Positions 34,087-44,340 of a stretch of DNA of 64,000 bases are shown piece by piece. The stretch is from Hyphomicrobiales bacterium. GTDB lineage: Bacteria > Pseudomonadota > Alphaproteobacteria > Rhizobiales > Rhizobiaceae. The notes under the pieces were generated by a model. That model was not told the DNA's origin. It was given only the letters and a program-made list of their open reading frames with translations, and ran no database searches. The stretch's first letter is position 1; every line of letters starts with the position of its first letter. The stretch is from assembly GCA_900465685.1 (NCBI GenBank), contig UEGR01000020.1:84100-148099 (forward strand). The letters run 5' to 3'. Position numbers and translations under genes: made by a program.

Positions 34087-35781
34087 ATGGTTTTCTGCCA
34101 CAGATCGTTTGCGAGGGTTCAAGGGCGGATGGTGCGCAGACGGAACAATGGCAGCGGTCTTTTCAATCCAGTTCCGCTTATCCTTCTGTTGCTGCTCTTA
34201 TGCGGCGCTGTGGCAGGGCATTGGGTTGGCGAGAAGCTGCGAAGGATGGGCGACGAGCGACAAGTGGACGCCTATATGGAGGCGTTGCTGTCCTATGCGG
34301 GTCGGCTGATCGACTCGGCGCACAGCACGCTTGATCAGGCAGAACAATCTCCCTACCTAATTTGCTCGGCGGAAGAGCGCATCTATCTGCGTCGGCTCCT
34401 GTTTACGGCCTATCAGATCAAGGATATTGGCCGGCTGGTCGATGGCCGGTTGAATTGTTCCACGCTGCTGCCCGATCTTGGGCGGCAAGAGCCCCGTTCG
34501 ACGGCGGATTTGCTGCTGCCAGACGGAACTTACATCTATGGCGAACGCCCACTCTTCACGCCGGGAACCTCCGGTCCAGTCATGGGCAAGGGCAATTCCA
34601 ATGTTGTGCTGAGCCCCTCGGCCTTCGACTTCATGCATACGCCGGGCTACTCTTTCGCGATGTTCATGAGCGACCCGACGCGAGAAAACTTCGCGCGCTT
34701 CTACGAATATCCGGCCAAGGCCGATCTGGAGCCGCTTACGGACGGGGGAATGACGGAGCTTGTCGAAGATCACGACCAGCTCCGGGCCTATGTCTGCGAG
34801 CCGAACAAGTTCATCTGTATTGCGCTGAAAACGCAAATCGACCGCACCAGCCTGCACGCGCGATTGCGATCATTTCTCTCGATCGTGCTCGGCATGTTGG
34901 TTGCGGGCTGTCTGGGCCTTGGCTGGAGGGCCTATCATAATCGCGACCGGTCGCTGATGACGCTTCTGTCCAAAGCTCTGACAAGGAAGGAACTGGACGT
35001 TGTTTATCAGCCGGTTGTCAATGTTGTCAGTGGCGAGATCGTCGGCTTTGAGGCTTTGATACGCTGGGAGATTCACAAGGGGGACTTCGTTCCGCCGGAT
35101 GTCTTCATCACACGGGCGGAAAAGAGTGGCCTCATCCACCGGATAACGCTCTATGTACTTGATGCTGTGATCAGTGAAATGGGCGATCTGTTGCGCGGCA
35201 AGCCCGGTCTGCGCATCAACATTAATATAAGCGCGCGCGACCTGCATGATGCGGACTTCGCGAGCCAGTTGGAAAAGCGTCTGGTGAAAGCCGCAATTGA
35301 TCCGCAGCAGATCGGCCTGGAGCTAACCGAGCGCACGGCGGTCGATTTCGTAAAGGCTTCCGCCGCTATCCAGCTTCTGCGTGAGAAGGGGCACCGGATT
35401 TATATCGACGACTTCGGCACGGGCTATTCCAGCCTTGCTTATCTGGGCACGTTGAATGTGGATGCGATCAAGATCGACAAGACATTCACCCGCACGGTCG
35501 ATAATGGCAGTACGGTTTCGATTGTCCCGCAAATTCTGGCCATGGCGCAGCAGCATTGTCTGGACGTGGTTGTGGAAGGTGTGGAAACCGAGGCGCAGGC
35601 AGCCTATTTTGCCGAGGAAAGTGCAGGCGACGCTGTGCCGATCAAAGCGCAGGGCTGGCATTTCGGCAAACCCGTTTCCGCAATAATAGCGCGTACGCTG
35701 GTGATCGCCAAACCGGCAAAGCGCCGGAAGACGACCCGCAAGGGATCATTCCTCGGCATCGGCAGTGAGCCGCCGGTCTAG
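34087..35781 (+). CDS. bpdA: CSS-motif EAL phosphodiesterase (BpdA-like)
   Basis: Membrane-bound c-di-GMP phosphodiesterase of 564 residues. It has a membrane helix at about 26-46 and a periplasmic domain with Cys93 and a CSS-type motif in the form CST (124-126), where redox-sensitive disulfides control related enzymes. A second helix follows at about 263-282, then a cytoplasmic EAL domain. EAL (322-324), NINISARDL, LELTER, DDFGTGYSSLAYL and KIDKTF are intact. An alternative start is ATG 34129, with AAGGG close by. In Brucella melitensis the homologue BpdA is reported to affect flagellar genes. The symbol is inferred from recalled gene order. Confidence 0.9.
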   Translation: MVFCHRSFARVQGRMVRRRNNGSGLFNPVPLILLLLLLCGAVAGHWVGEKLRRMGDERQVDAYMEALLSYAGRLIDSAHSTLDQAEQSPYLICSAEERIYLRRLLFTAYQIKDIGRLVDGRLNCSTLLPDLGRQEPRSTADLLLPDGTYIYGERPLFTPGTSGPVMGKGNSNVVLSPSAFDFMHTPGYSFAMFMSDPTRENFARFYEYPAKADLEPLTDGGMTELVEDHDQLRAYVCEPNKFICIALKTQIDRTSLHARLRSFLSIVLGMLVAGCLGLGWRAYHNRDRSLMTLLSKALTRKELDVVYQPVVNVVSGEIVGFEALIRWEIHKGDFVPPDVFITRAEKSGLIHRITLYVLDAVISEMGDLLRGKPGLRININISARDLHDADFASQLEKRLVKAAIDPQQIGLELTERTAVDFVKASAAIQLLREKGHRIYIDDFGTGYSSLAYLGTLNVDAIKIDKTFTRTVDNGSTVSIVPQILAMAQQHCLDVVVEGVETEAQAAYFAEESAGDAVPIKAQGWHFGKPVSAIIARTLVIAKPAKRRKTTRKGSFLGIGSEPPV

Positions 35782-35985
35782 AGCGTAGAGGCAGATTTCG
35801 ATGTAAAATCAATAATTTGAACGGATTATTGGTCCGTTTTGGATGAAATAAGACATGCGTGCGGTCAAGGACTTAAACGCATTCTGTGCATATCCTAAAA
35901 GTGCAGCACGCTTTAGCTAAAATTCGAATTAAATTTAGCAGTGAAGTTCAAACGAAAAGCAACGAGTCTGCGCTAGTCTGCACCC

Positions 35986-36171
35986 ATGAAACAGAAATTT
36001 GAACGTATTCTCGAGCCGACGGACACCTGGGCGATCTTCGATACGTCCACGGGTGAACCCGTCATGATGGGGACCCGGCTGCTGATCGGTCTTGACGAGC
36101 AGGAAGCCGAAGAGCTGCTCGCCATCCTCAACGCGCCGCCGAAGGGGCGCAACAAGCGCTCTGCCGCCTGA
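35986..36171 (+). CDS. Small hypothetical protein
   Basis: 61-residue soluble, acidic protein with a basic tail (KGRNKRSAA). I do not recognise a family. The sequence WAIFDTSTGEPVMMGTR suggests a beta-hairpin like the short W-D-x-x-TG-x-P proteins found in Rhizobiales, followed by an amphipathic helix EQEAEELLAILN. No clear Shine-Dalgarno lies before the ATG, and the 204-base upstream gap is AT-rich. A strong hairpin follows its stop, which supports a real transcript end. Confidence 0.6.
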   Translation: MKQKFERILEPTDTWAIFDTSTGEPVMMGTRLLIGLDEQEAEELLAILNAPPKGRNKRSAA

Positions 36172-36182
36172 GGCAGTGGGGT

Positions 36183-36208
36183 CGATAGCCCGGATGCTCG
36201 GGCTATCG
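36183..36208. terminator. Hairpin between convergent genes
   Basis: Perfect ten-base arms CGATAGCCCG and CGGGCTATCG with a six-base loop. It lies between the small hypothetical gene and the HAD gene on the opposite strand. There is no T-run, so it could block readthrough in both directions. Confidence 0.6.
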
Positions 36209-36251
36209 CGATAATCAGATCAGACCGGGCGGTCTTGTCGGCGCCTGTGCG

Positions 36252-36938
36252 TCAGGCGTCGGTCCAGATCGAAAGGGCTTCGATCACGCTGGGCAAGTCC
36301 TTGTGGCGGTGAATCACCGTCTCGGCGCCTGCGTCGGTCAGCCGGTCGGCATGGCCGGGATAGGTATGTGCTCCGCCCGTAAAGCCGATGACGCGCATAC
36401 CGGCGGCTCGCGCGCCCTGAATGCCGTGCACGGAATCCTCAATCACGATCACATTGCCTGGATCGACGCCGAAATGCTTGGCGGCATAGAGGAACACATC
36501 CGGGGCAGGCTTGGTCTTCTTGGTGCCGACTTCCTTGGCCGAAAAAACATTCGGCGCAAAGAGGTCATAAAGCTCGACGCGCTTCAGCATCATTTCCAGC
36601 CTTGCGCTGGTCGAGTTGGAGCAGATGCACTTTGGTAGCTTCAGCGCTGAAACCACTTCCACGATATCGTCGACAGCCTGCACCTCATTTTTGAGGCGCT
36701 CGTCGAGAATGCTTTCCGATTTGTCGATCAGCGATGCGGAAAGCGCTATGCCTGCCTCGCGCTCGACCGTGAGCAGAATATCCTGCCAGGTGAGACCGGC
36801 GAAACGTTCGGCCAGTTCGTCGGCGGAAATCGGAAAACCGGCTTCGGTCAGAAGCACGGATTCAACTTCCGCAGCGATGATTTCGGAATCCACCAAAACG
36901 CCATCGCAATCGAAAATGATGAGGGACGGAGCCGCCAT
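36252..36938 (-). CDS. HAD-superfamily hydrolase (beta-PGM/Gph-like)
   Basis: 228-residue phosphatase or phosphomutase of the haloacid dehalogenase superfamily. Motif I is FDCDGVLVDSE near residue 10 with the nucleophilic Asp, motif II is CSNST, and motif IV is VIVIEDSVHGIQGA. The cap insertion after motif I places it with beta-phosphoglucomutase-like and phosphoglycolate-like enzymes; the substrate is not determinable. ATG 36938 was chosen because AAGAAGG lies eight bases upstream. It shares an approximately 90-base spacing with the ClC gene on the same strand. Confidence 0.9.
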   Translation of the reverse strand: MAAPSLIIFDCDGVLVDSEIIAAEVESVLLTEAGFPISADELAERFAGLTWQDILLTVEREAGIALSASLIDKSESILDERLKNEVQAVDDIVEVVSALKLPKCICSNSTSARLEMMLKRVELYDLFAPNVFSAKEVGTKKTKPAPDVFLYAAKHFGVDPGNVIVIEDSVHGIQGARAAGMRVIGFTGGAHTYPGHADRLTDAGAETVIHRHKDLPSVIEALSIWTDA

Positions 36939-37024
36939 GTGGGTAGCCTTCTTCTTGGGAGGGGGACGCATTCACACTCGCAGGAACGCATCGGGAATTC
37001 AGCTACAACTTTATCGCCCCAGCG

Positions 37025-38812
37025 TCAAACCTCGCCGGAGACTTCGCGTCGTCTGCGGTCCAGCTCTTCGCTATAGCGGCGCAGCGTATGGGCTTCACTC
37101 AACAGGCCCATGACTTTGCGTTCCTGCGCATTGTTGACCACGGCGAGCGCTTCGCTTTCGGAACGGTCAAACCGCACGACAGCTTCCTTGGCGTTCATCT
37201 GTGGCAACAGGAATTCATCCTGATACTTCAAAAGCTCGCTGATGCTGTGGTTTTCCGAACTGTCAAAACTGTCTGCATAGACTTCCGGTACCGGGATCAT
37301 GCCGACATAGCGCCCCTGCGCATCCACCGCGATGACGCGCTGGGTGGAGCCCAGCGGGAAATCGTGGCGGAAGGTTTCAATATCCGTGTCGATCAGCACG
37401 GTGCGCACATCGTGACGCATCATGCGGCTGACGGTCAGATTGCGTATCCAGCCGATATCATGTGCCGAGCGGATGGCTTCGCCGCGCAGATGGAAGCGCC
37501 AGGTGGCGAAGGAGTAGCCGAAGGTCTTGCGGACCATCAGAGAGGAAGACACGACGGCTCCGAGCACCAGCATGGAGATCGGAAAGTCGCCGGTCAGTTC
37601 CAGCGCCAGAAAGGTCATCGTCATAGGGCCGCCGACAATCGCGACGGCAAGCGAGGACATGCCGATCACGGCATAGACTTCCGGCGCAAGCGTCAGGCTG
37701 GTCGGTAGCACCACGCCTGCCACGGCTGCGAAAAGCTTGCCGGTCAAAGCGCCCAGAAACAGCGATGCAAAGAACAGGCCGCCGCGAAAGCCGGAGCCGA
37801 TGGAGATTGCGGACGCCAGCGACTTTGTCAGGATCAGCAGCAACAGCGCCGAGATGGTGATATTCGCATTGAGATCGAGATGCAGCGCGCCGTGGCCGGA
37901 GGCCAGAACCTGCGGCGAGAAGAAGGCGATCAGCCCGACAATCGCACCGCCGATGGCGGGGGTGAGAACATTGGGCAGAAAGCTGCGTCGGGTGATTGTT
38001 TCGACGAAGGTCACACCGCGCATGATCAGAATGGCAATGCCTGCCGAGACGAAGCCGAGCAGCAAAGCGGGCACATAATCGCGCGGGGTGATGGCGTCGA
38101 TATGGCCGATATCGATCAGGAAAGGCGCGCCGCTAATGGCTTGCGTCACCAATGTGCCGACAATCGCCGCGACGACGACCGGGGCCAGTGTGGCGATGGA
38201 GTAAACGCCGATGATCAGCTCAAATGCATAAAACGCGCCGGTGAGGGGGGCGTTGAACGCGCTGGCAATGGCCGCCGCAGCACCGCAACCGACCAGCGTG
38301 CGCAAATCAGCCCGGCGCAGCTTGAGCGCGCGCCCGATGCGTGAGGCGAAGCCGCTTGCCAGCTGTGTATAGGCGGCTTCCAGCCCGACCGAAGCGCCAA
38401 AGCCGTTGGAAATCAGGTTCTGCCCGACGAGGATAAAACTGTCGGTCAACGACAGGCGCCCGCCGTGCAACGCATTGGCTTCGATGGGATCGACGATGGG
38501 ACGCTTGCGCCATCGCGCCAGAACCCAGATGACGACCCCCATGAGAATGCCGCCAGCCAGTGGGGCGATAAAGGCGCTTGGATAAAGCTGCGCCGCAGAA
38601 CTGAGCTTTTCGCCGGGTTCGAGCGCGAAAAGCGCCTGATGCATCCACTGCGATATGCCACCAATGGCGGCAACGGCCAAACCGGAAATGATGCCGATCA
38701 CGACACCGGCAATGACGAGGCCGATTTCGCTGCCGCGCACAACGGCACGCATGCGGAAGGGAACGAAAAAGACTCTCAGATAACGATTGTGGCGCAGTTC
38801 TGCGAAATTCAT
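37025..38812 (-). CDS. ClC-family chloride channel/antiporter with CBS domains
   Basis: 595-residue membrane protein with about ten to twelve helices forming the ClC pore, followed by a C-terminal CBS pair (about 440-585). Channel signatures are GASVGLEAAYTQ, carrying the Glu at the gating-type position, and GSGFRGGLFFASLFLGA, the second anion-binding helix end. Cl- or other anion transport is the expected function; channel or antiporter mode cannot be decided. ATG 38812 is preferred over GTG 38833. The gene is divergent from ccrM across a 324-base gap. Confidence 0.92.
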   Translation of the reverse strand: MNFAELRHNRYLRVFFVPFRMRAVVRGSEIGLVIAGVVIGIISGLAVAAIGGISQWMHQALFALEPGEKLSSAAQLYPSAFIAPLAGGILMGVVIWVLARWRKRPIVDPIEANALHGGRLSLTDSFILVGQNLISNGFGASVGLEAAYTQLASGFASRIGRALKLRRADLRTLVGCGAAAAIASAFNAPLTGAFYAFELIIGVYSIATLAPVVVAAIVGTLVTQAISGAPFLIDIGHIDAITPRDYVPALLLGFVSAGIAILIMRGVTFVETITRRSFLPNVLTPAIGGAIVGLIAFFSPQVLASGHGALHLDLNANITISALLLLILTKSLASAISIGSGFRGGLFFASLFLGALTGKLFAAVAGVVLPTSLTLAPEVYAVIGMSSLAVAIVGGPMTMTFLALELTGDFPISMLVLGAVVSSSLMVRKTFGYSFATWRFHLRGEAIRSAHDIGWIRNLTVSRMMRHDVRTVLIDTDIETFRHDFPLGSTQRVIAVDAQGRYVGMIPVPEVYADSFDSSENHSISELLKYQDEFLLPQMNAKEAVVRFDRSESEALAVVNNAQERKVMGLLSEAHTLRRYSEELDRRRREVSGEV

Positions 38813-40270
<1,458 letters not shown>

Positions 40271-40369
40271 CCAGCACCTTTTATTCTACCGCATTCTTGC
40301 GATTCCAAATGTTTCAATTTGGTAGCAAGATGCTCTATCGGACGGCCTCCAGCAAAGTCTGATCATGGG

Positions 40370-40406
40370 GCGCTCGGAGCGAAAGCTCCGGGCGCTTTCG
40401 TTTTTT
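40370..40406. terminator. Bidirectional terminator ccrM / HAD
   Basis: Perfect 11-base stem (one T-G position) GCGCTCGGAGC and GCTCCGGGCGC with a GAAA loop, followed by TTTCGTTTTTT. It lies between two convergent genes and overlaps the last codon of the HAD gene. Confidence 0.85.
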
Positions 40407-41019
40407 AAAAGCTGAGGCCCAGAGATTTCAGATCGGCAGCAAGTTTCGGCGCGCCGGTAAAATGCACCGCCTGCCAGCCCGCGTCTTTCGCGCCATCGAC
40501 ATTGTGCAGGGAGTCATCGATGAAAAGCGTCGAGGCGGGGTCGAGGCCGAATGTCGCGACATGCGTCTCGTAGATTTCACGGTCGGGTTTCAGCATCTTG
40601 ACGTCGCCTGAAACAGTGACACCACGGCTTTCCGTCAGGAATGGAAACCGCACCTGCGCTTCGCGGAATGTGTCGGAGGCGAAATTGGTGAGCATGGTGA
40701 CATCGTTCCCCGATGCGATCAGCCCGCGCAGAATGGCGACGCTTTCATCATAAGCATGTGGCACCATGCGGGACCAGTTCTGCCTGAAAGCGAGAATCTG
40801 GTCGCGCCATTCCGGGTGAGTGCCGATCAACAGCGCTTCGGCATCTTGCCAGCTGCGTCCGCGATCCTGCTCCACATTCCACGCCCCTGTGCAGACGGTT
40901 TCCAGAAACCATTGCCGCCGCTCGGCTTCGGGAATGATGTCGAGATAGGCAAGTTCGGGATCGTAATGGATGAGAACCTTACCGATATCGAAAACCACAT
41001 GTTTGATTGGAGTGGTCAC
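40405..41019 (-). CDS. HAD-IA family hydrolase (YihX-type alpha-D-glucose-1-phosphatase-like)
   Basis: 204-residue phosphatase of the haloacid dehalogenase superfamily. Motif I is FDIGKVLIHYDPE, with a Gly-Lys instead of the usual Gly-Val after the Asp, motif II is LTNFASDTF, and motif IV is TLFIDDSLHNVDGAKDAGW. The resemblance to YihX (glucose-1-phosphatase) is tentative. The start is GTG 41019, whose GTGA overlaps the MutY stop. Longer open frame upstream runs inside mutY and is not used. Confidence 0.85.
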   Translation of the reverse strand: MTTPIKHVVFDIGKVLIHYDPELAYLDIIPEAERRQWFLETVCTGAWNVEQDRGRSWQDAEALLIGTHPEWRDQILAFRQNWSRMVPHAYDESVAILRGLIASGNDVTMLTNFASDTFREAQVRFPFLTESRGVTVSGDVKMLKPDREIYETHVATFGLDPASTLFIDDSLHNVDGAKDAGWQAVHFTGAPKLAADLKSLGLSF

Positions 41020-42173
41020 AGCTTCTTCCTTTTGGGTTTGCCAGTCTGTTTGAATGCTTCCGGTACCGCCGCTGCGATGGCTTTCTTCATTACGGTGGGT
41101 AGGGCCTCTCCTGCCAGTTCGTCCGGGGCCGACCACCAGCCATTGCCGGACATAGACTGACTGACACCTGCGCTTACATTGTCGGCACGATAGACCGACA
41201 GGCGCAATTCGAAATGGGTGAAGACATGGGTAATGTTGCCGGACGGGGTCCATGACGCCGGAAAGGGGGCTGCTTTGACTGTCGCATCGCCGTCGATACG
41301 CGCAGTCCACGGGCTGCCCGGCACTTCCGTCATGCCTGCAAGCAGGCCTTCGCCTTTTCGTTTTTGCAGGAAAATCGCTCCATCTCCGGTAATCGCGACG
41401 AAGGCGGCACCGATGCGGATCGGCTTTTCCGCCTTTGGCGCCTTGACCGGAAATTCTTCCGGGTCGCGGGTGGCGAGTGCAACGCAATTATCATTGACCG
41501 GGCAGATCGCGCAGGCTGGTCGGCGCGGTGTGCATATTGTTGCGCCGAGATCCATCACGGCCTGTGCAAAGTCGCCGGGGCGGTCTGACGGCGTCATTTC
41601 GGCCATCAGGGCACGGATCTGCGGCTTGGCGGCAGGCAAGGGCGTGTCGATGGCATAGAGCCGCGAAATGACGCGCTCGACATTGCCGTCCACCACGGCG
41701 GCATTTTCGCCAAAGGCAATCGCAGCGATGGCCGCTGATGTGTAATCGCCGATGCCGGGCAGCTCTTTCAATGCTGCCGCATTGTCTGGAAATTTCCCGC
41801 CATATTGTGTGGCGACGAGATCGGCGCATTTCTTGAGATTGCGGGCGCGCGAATAATAGCCAAGCCCCGCCCAGGCTCGCAAAATGTCGTCTTCGGTGGC
41901 GCTTGCCATTGCGCGCACGCTCGGCCAGCGTTCGACAAAAGCCGTGAAATAGGATTTCACGGCCTCGACGGTCGTCTGCTGAAGCATGATCTCCGACAGC
42001 CAGACCCGATAGGGATCAGGACGTATGCCGCGCGCCTGTTCGGACGGCGTCACGCGCCATGGCAGAACACGATGATGCCGGTCATACCAGGCCAGAAGCT
42101 GGTTGCTGCGTTTCGGACCGCTGTTTGGCTTATGCGAAGCAGTGATCGGGCGGGCGGTATTGTTCAACGGCAA
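41016..42173 (-). CDS. mutY: A/G-specific adenine DNA glycosylase MutY
   Basis: Removes adenine mispaired with 8-oxoguanine, preventing G-to-T mutations. The helix-hairpin-helix LPGIGDYTSAAI and the catalytic Asp in AVVDGNVERV are present. Four cluster cysteines occur as C-x6-C-x2-C-x5-C in CTPRRPACAICPVNDNC. A C-terminal NUDIX-like domain (GLLAGMTEVPGSPW) recognises the 8-oxoG strand. TTG 42173 is proposed as start because GGGAAAG precedes it; the frame stays open to a TTG at 42239. It overlaps the downstream HAD gene by four bases. Confidence 0.94.
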   Translation of the reverse strand: MPLNNTARPITASHKPNSGPKRSNQLLAWYDRHHRVLPWRVTPSEQARGIRPDPYRVWLSEIMLQQTTVEAVKSYFTAFVERWPSVRAMASATEDDILRAWAGLGYYSRARNLKKCADLVATQYGGKFPDNAAALKELPGIGDYTSAAIAAIAFGENAAVVDGNVERVISRLYAIDTPLPAAKPQIRALMAEMTPSDRPGDFAQAVMDLGATICTPRRPACAICPVNDNCVALATRDPEEFPVKAPKAEKPIRIGAAFVAITGDGAIFLQKRKGEGLLAGMTEVPGSPWTARIDGDATVKAAPFPASWTPSGNITHVFTHFELRLSVYRADNVSAGVSQSMSGNGWWSAPDELAGEALPTVMKKAIAAAVPEAFKQTGKPKRKKL

Positions 42174-42316
42174 GGCAGCTTTCCCGGCAAGGTCTGTTTT
42201 CTGTAGTTGATAGGAAAAACATCGATAGTGTAAAGCCAAACATGGTCAGCACTTGGCAAATGGGTCTGGCAGGTTACAAATCCTCCCATCGCGCTTTTGC
42301 CGTGGAAAGAGAATCA

Positions 42317-43084
42317 GTGATTAATTCCGTACCGGTTTATGTCATCAATCTCGCGCGTTCGCGAGACCGATGGGAGCGCCTGCAGAAAAGCGCCGACGCG
42401 TTTTCTCTCGATTTGCGGCGCGTCGAGGCTGTGGAAGGCAAGCTTTTGCAGCCAGACGAGCTGGGCAATTTCGATGATGCCGGTTTCCGCCGTTATCACG
42501 GCAAAATAGCTTTGCCCGCTGAAATTGGCTGTTATTTCAGTCATATTCGCGGGCTCGAAATGATTGCCGCAGGGCCGGAACCCTTCGCCGTCTTGGTCGA
42601 GGACGATGTTGTGTTCACGCCTGCTTTCCAGCCGTTCATTGAAAAGGCTACGAAAATCAGCGGTTGGGATGTGATCAAGCTGGTCAACCATCGCACGGCG
42701 GCATTTCGGTCTTTCCGTCAGGTCGATGATGCGTTTGCAATCGGGCGTTGCCTGCACGGTCCGCTTGGAAGTGCTGCCGCTTATCTCGTGACACGGGAAG
42801 GGGCTGCGAAACTGCTGGCGACGATACGGCTGATGCAGCTTCCATTCGACGTCGCGCTCGAGCGTGGGTGGTCGGGAAATTATGAAATATTCACAACGGA
42901 TAAGCCAGTGGTGAACCTGGCCCCGGGCATGGTCTCGACAATCGCACAGGGACGGTCAGCCTACGCTAAAAAACGATTGCCGCCATACAAAAGGCTAACT
43001 ACGCTTTTTTTCAGGACTGCCGATTATATCAGGCGAATCGTTTATGCACTTGCGAAGAGGAATCTCAAAGAGGCGGTCGATTGA
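42317..43084 (+). CDS. Glycosyltransferase family 25 (LPS-type)
   Basis: 255-residue glycosyltransferase of the LgtB/Lex2 type that usually extends LPS core or O-antigen sugars. It opens with PVYVINLARSRDRWERL, the family 25 signature, and has EIGCYFSHIRGLE and FAVLVEDDVVF, the latter carrying the catalytic EDD. GTG 42317 is supported by GGAAAGAG upstream; ATG 42242 is the alternative. It heads an operon with the ligase/polymerase gene, which starts inside its stop codon (TTGA). The sugar substrate is unknown. Confidence 0.85.
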   Translation: MINSVPVYVINLARSRDRWERLQKSADAFSLDLRRVEAVEGKLLQPDELGNFDDAGFRRYHGKIALPAEIGCYFSHIRGLEMIAAGPEPFAVLVEDDVVFTPAFQPFIEKATKISGWDVIKLVNHRTAAFRSFRQVDDAFAIGRCLHGPLGSAAAYLVTREGAAKLLATIRLMQLPFDVALERGWSGNYEIFTTDKPVVNLAPGMVSTIAQGRSAYAKKRLPPYKRLTTLFFRTADYIRRIVYALAKRNLKEAVD

Positions 43085-44340
43085 GCTATTTCAAGAAGTC
43101 CTTTTTATTTCGCCGCAAGGTTGACCCCTGGGTCCTTGGCGTGGCCTCGGCGACGATGCCAATTCGGGTCGGACTCGGCCCTCTGATTTTATTCGTATTT
43201 TCCTGCATCGGCATTTACATGGCTTGTGGTCGCCATGCGGTTGCCCGGCTGCATTGCAAGAAGTTCTATATTTTCATTCTGCTCTATGCGGCCTGGTCGC
43301 TTGGGCTGATCCTGTTTCGCGGCGAACCTTTCAACAACAATCGCCAGATCGGTTATACGCTGCTGATCACCGTTTTCGCATTTGCTGGTTCCGGCATGGC
43401 TTTGATCCGCGATCCGCTGCGCGCCTATGTGCTTGGCGCACGCGTTGGTGTCATTATCGCCACCATTACCGCATTGTACCTCGCTGTGACCGCTGGCGGA
43501 CGTGTCGGCATTGGTGGCAATCAGGCAGTTTTCGCCTTTGTGGTCGGCGTTTCGGCCATCTCGGCTGCGATACCTTTGCGCAAGGCGTCGCGCTATTTAC
43601 CCAACGGGCCGCATTGGCTCGTGCTGGGTCTGGCGGCGGTTCTGACCTCCGAAACCCGGGCGGTCATTGTGGTTTTGCCGTTTTTTGCGGCGGTTGAGAT
43701 TATTTTCTTCCTGAAGCGTTTCAGTATCCGTCAGCAGGGAAGCGTTTACGCTGCACTTGCTGTCGCTTTGGCAGCGCTGATTGTTGTCGGACCGGTCGGG
43801 GATGTCATCTCGAAGCGCTTTTCGGGTATGATCGAATATTACGACACCGGTGATAGCAAGCAGTGGGAAGACAAGATTTCCGCCGATATCCGCGAGGTGC
43901 TTTGGAAGAGCGCGAGCAAAATCATCGCGCAGCATCCGCTTGCGGGTGTCGGCTCCTATTCGAAAATGAATGACGTGCGGGCCGAGGCAGGCGAACAGGC
44001 TCCTATGCTGGCCGGGTTCCGCCATGTCCACAATACGGTTCTCGACGAATTGCTGAATGACGGCATTGTTGGGCTGATCTTCATGGCCGGCGCATTCCTG
44101 TCCATTTTCATCTATTTGTGGCGCACGGCTGATAGTTGGGCGATGCGCAGGGCTTTGATCTATTTCGCCGTGATCAGCGGCAGCTATGGCATGTTGCACA
44201 ATCCGTTGCTGCATGAGGTCACGATTTCGTCGACCATGTTCTTCCTTGCGGCGTTGAATGCAGCCGCGTCCCGTCGCGTCATGGCCGCACGGCGTGCCGG
44301 TCTTGAAACGTGCATATTCGGAAAGAAGTCGATTGCATGA
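43081..44340 (+). CDS. O-antigen ligase/polymerase-like membrane protein
   Basis: 419-residue integral membrane protein with about ten predicted helices. A large hydrophilic periplasmic loop (about 245-320) contains WKSASKIIAQHPLAGVGSY, close to the loop pattern of WaaL/Wzy-like ligases. It likely joins or polymerises oligosaccharides from the lipid carrier, but ligase and polymerase cannot be separated by sequence reading. The start TTG at 43081 overlaps the GT25 stop. Its own stop overlaps the epimerase start (ATGA). Confidence 0.8.
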   Translation: MSYFKKSFLFRRKVDPWVLGVASATMPIRVGLGPLILFVFSCIGIYMACGRHAVARLHCKKFYIFILLYAAWSLGLILFRGEPFNNNRQIGYTLLITVFAFAGSGMALIRDPLRAYVLGARVGVIIATITALYLAVTAGGRVGIGGNQAVFAFVVGVSAISAAIPLRKASRYLPNGPHWLVLGLAAVLTSETRAVIVVLPFFAAVEIIFFLKRFSIRQQGSVYAALAVALAALIVVGPVGDVISKRFSGMIEYYDTGDSKQWEDKISADIREVLWKSASKIIAQHPLAGVGSYSKMNDVRAEAGEQAPMLAGFRHVHNTVLDELLNDGIVGLIFMAGAFLSIFIYLWRTADSWAMRRALIYFAVISGSYGMLHNPLLHEVTISSTMFFLAALNAAASRRVMAARRAGLETCIFGKKSIA

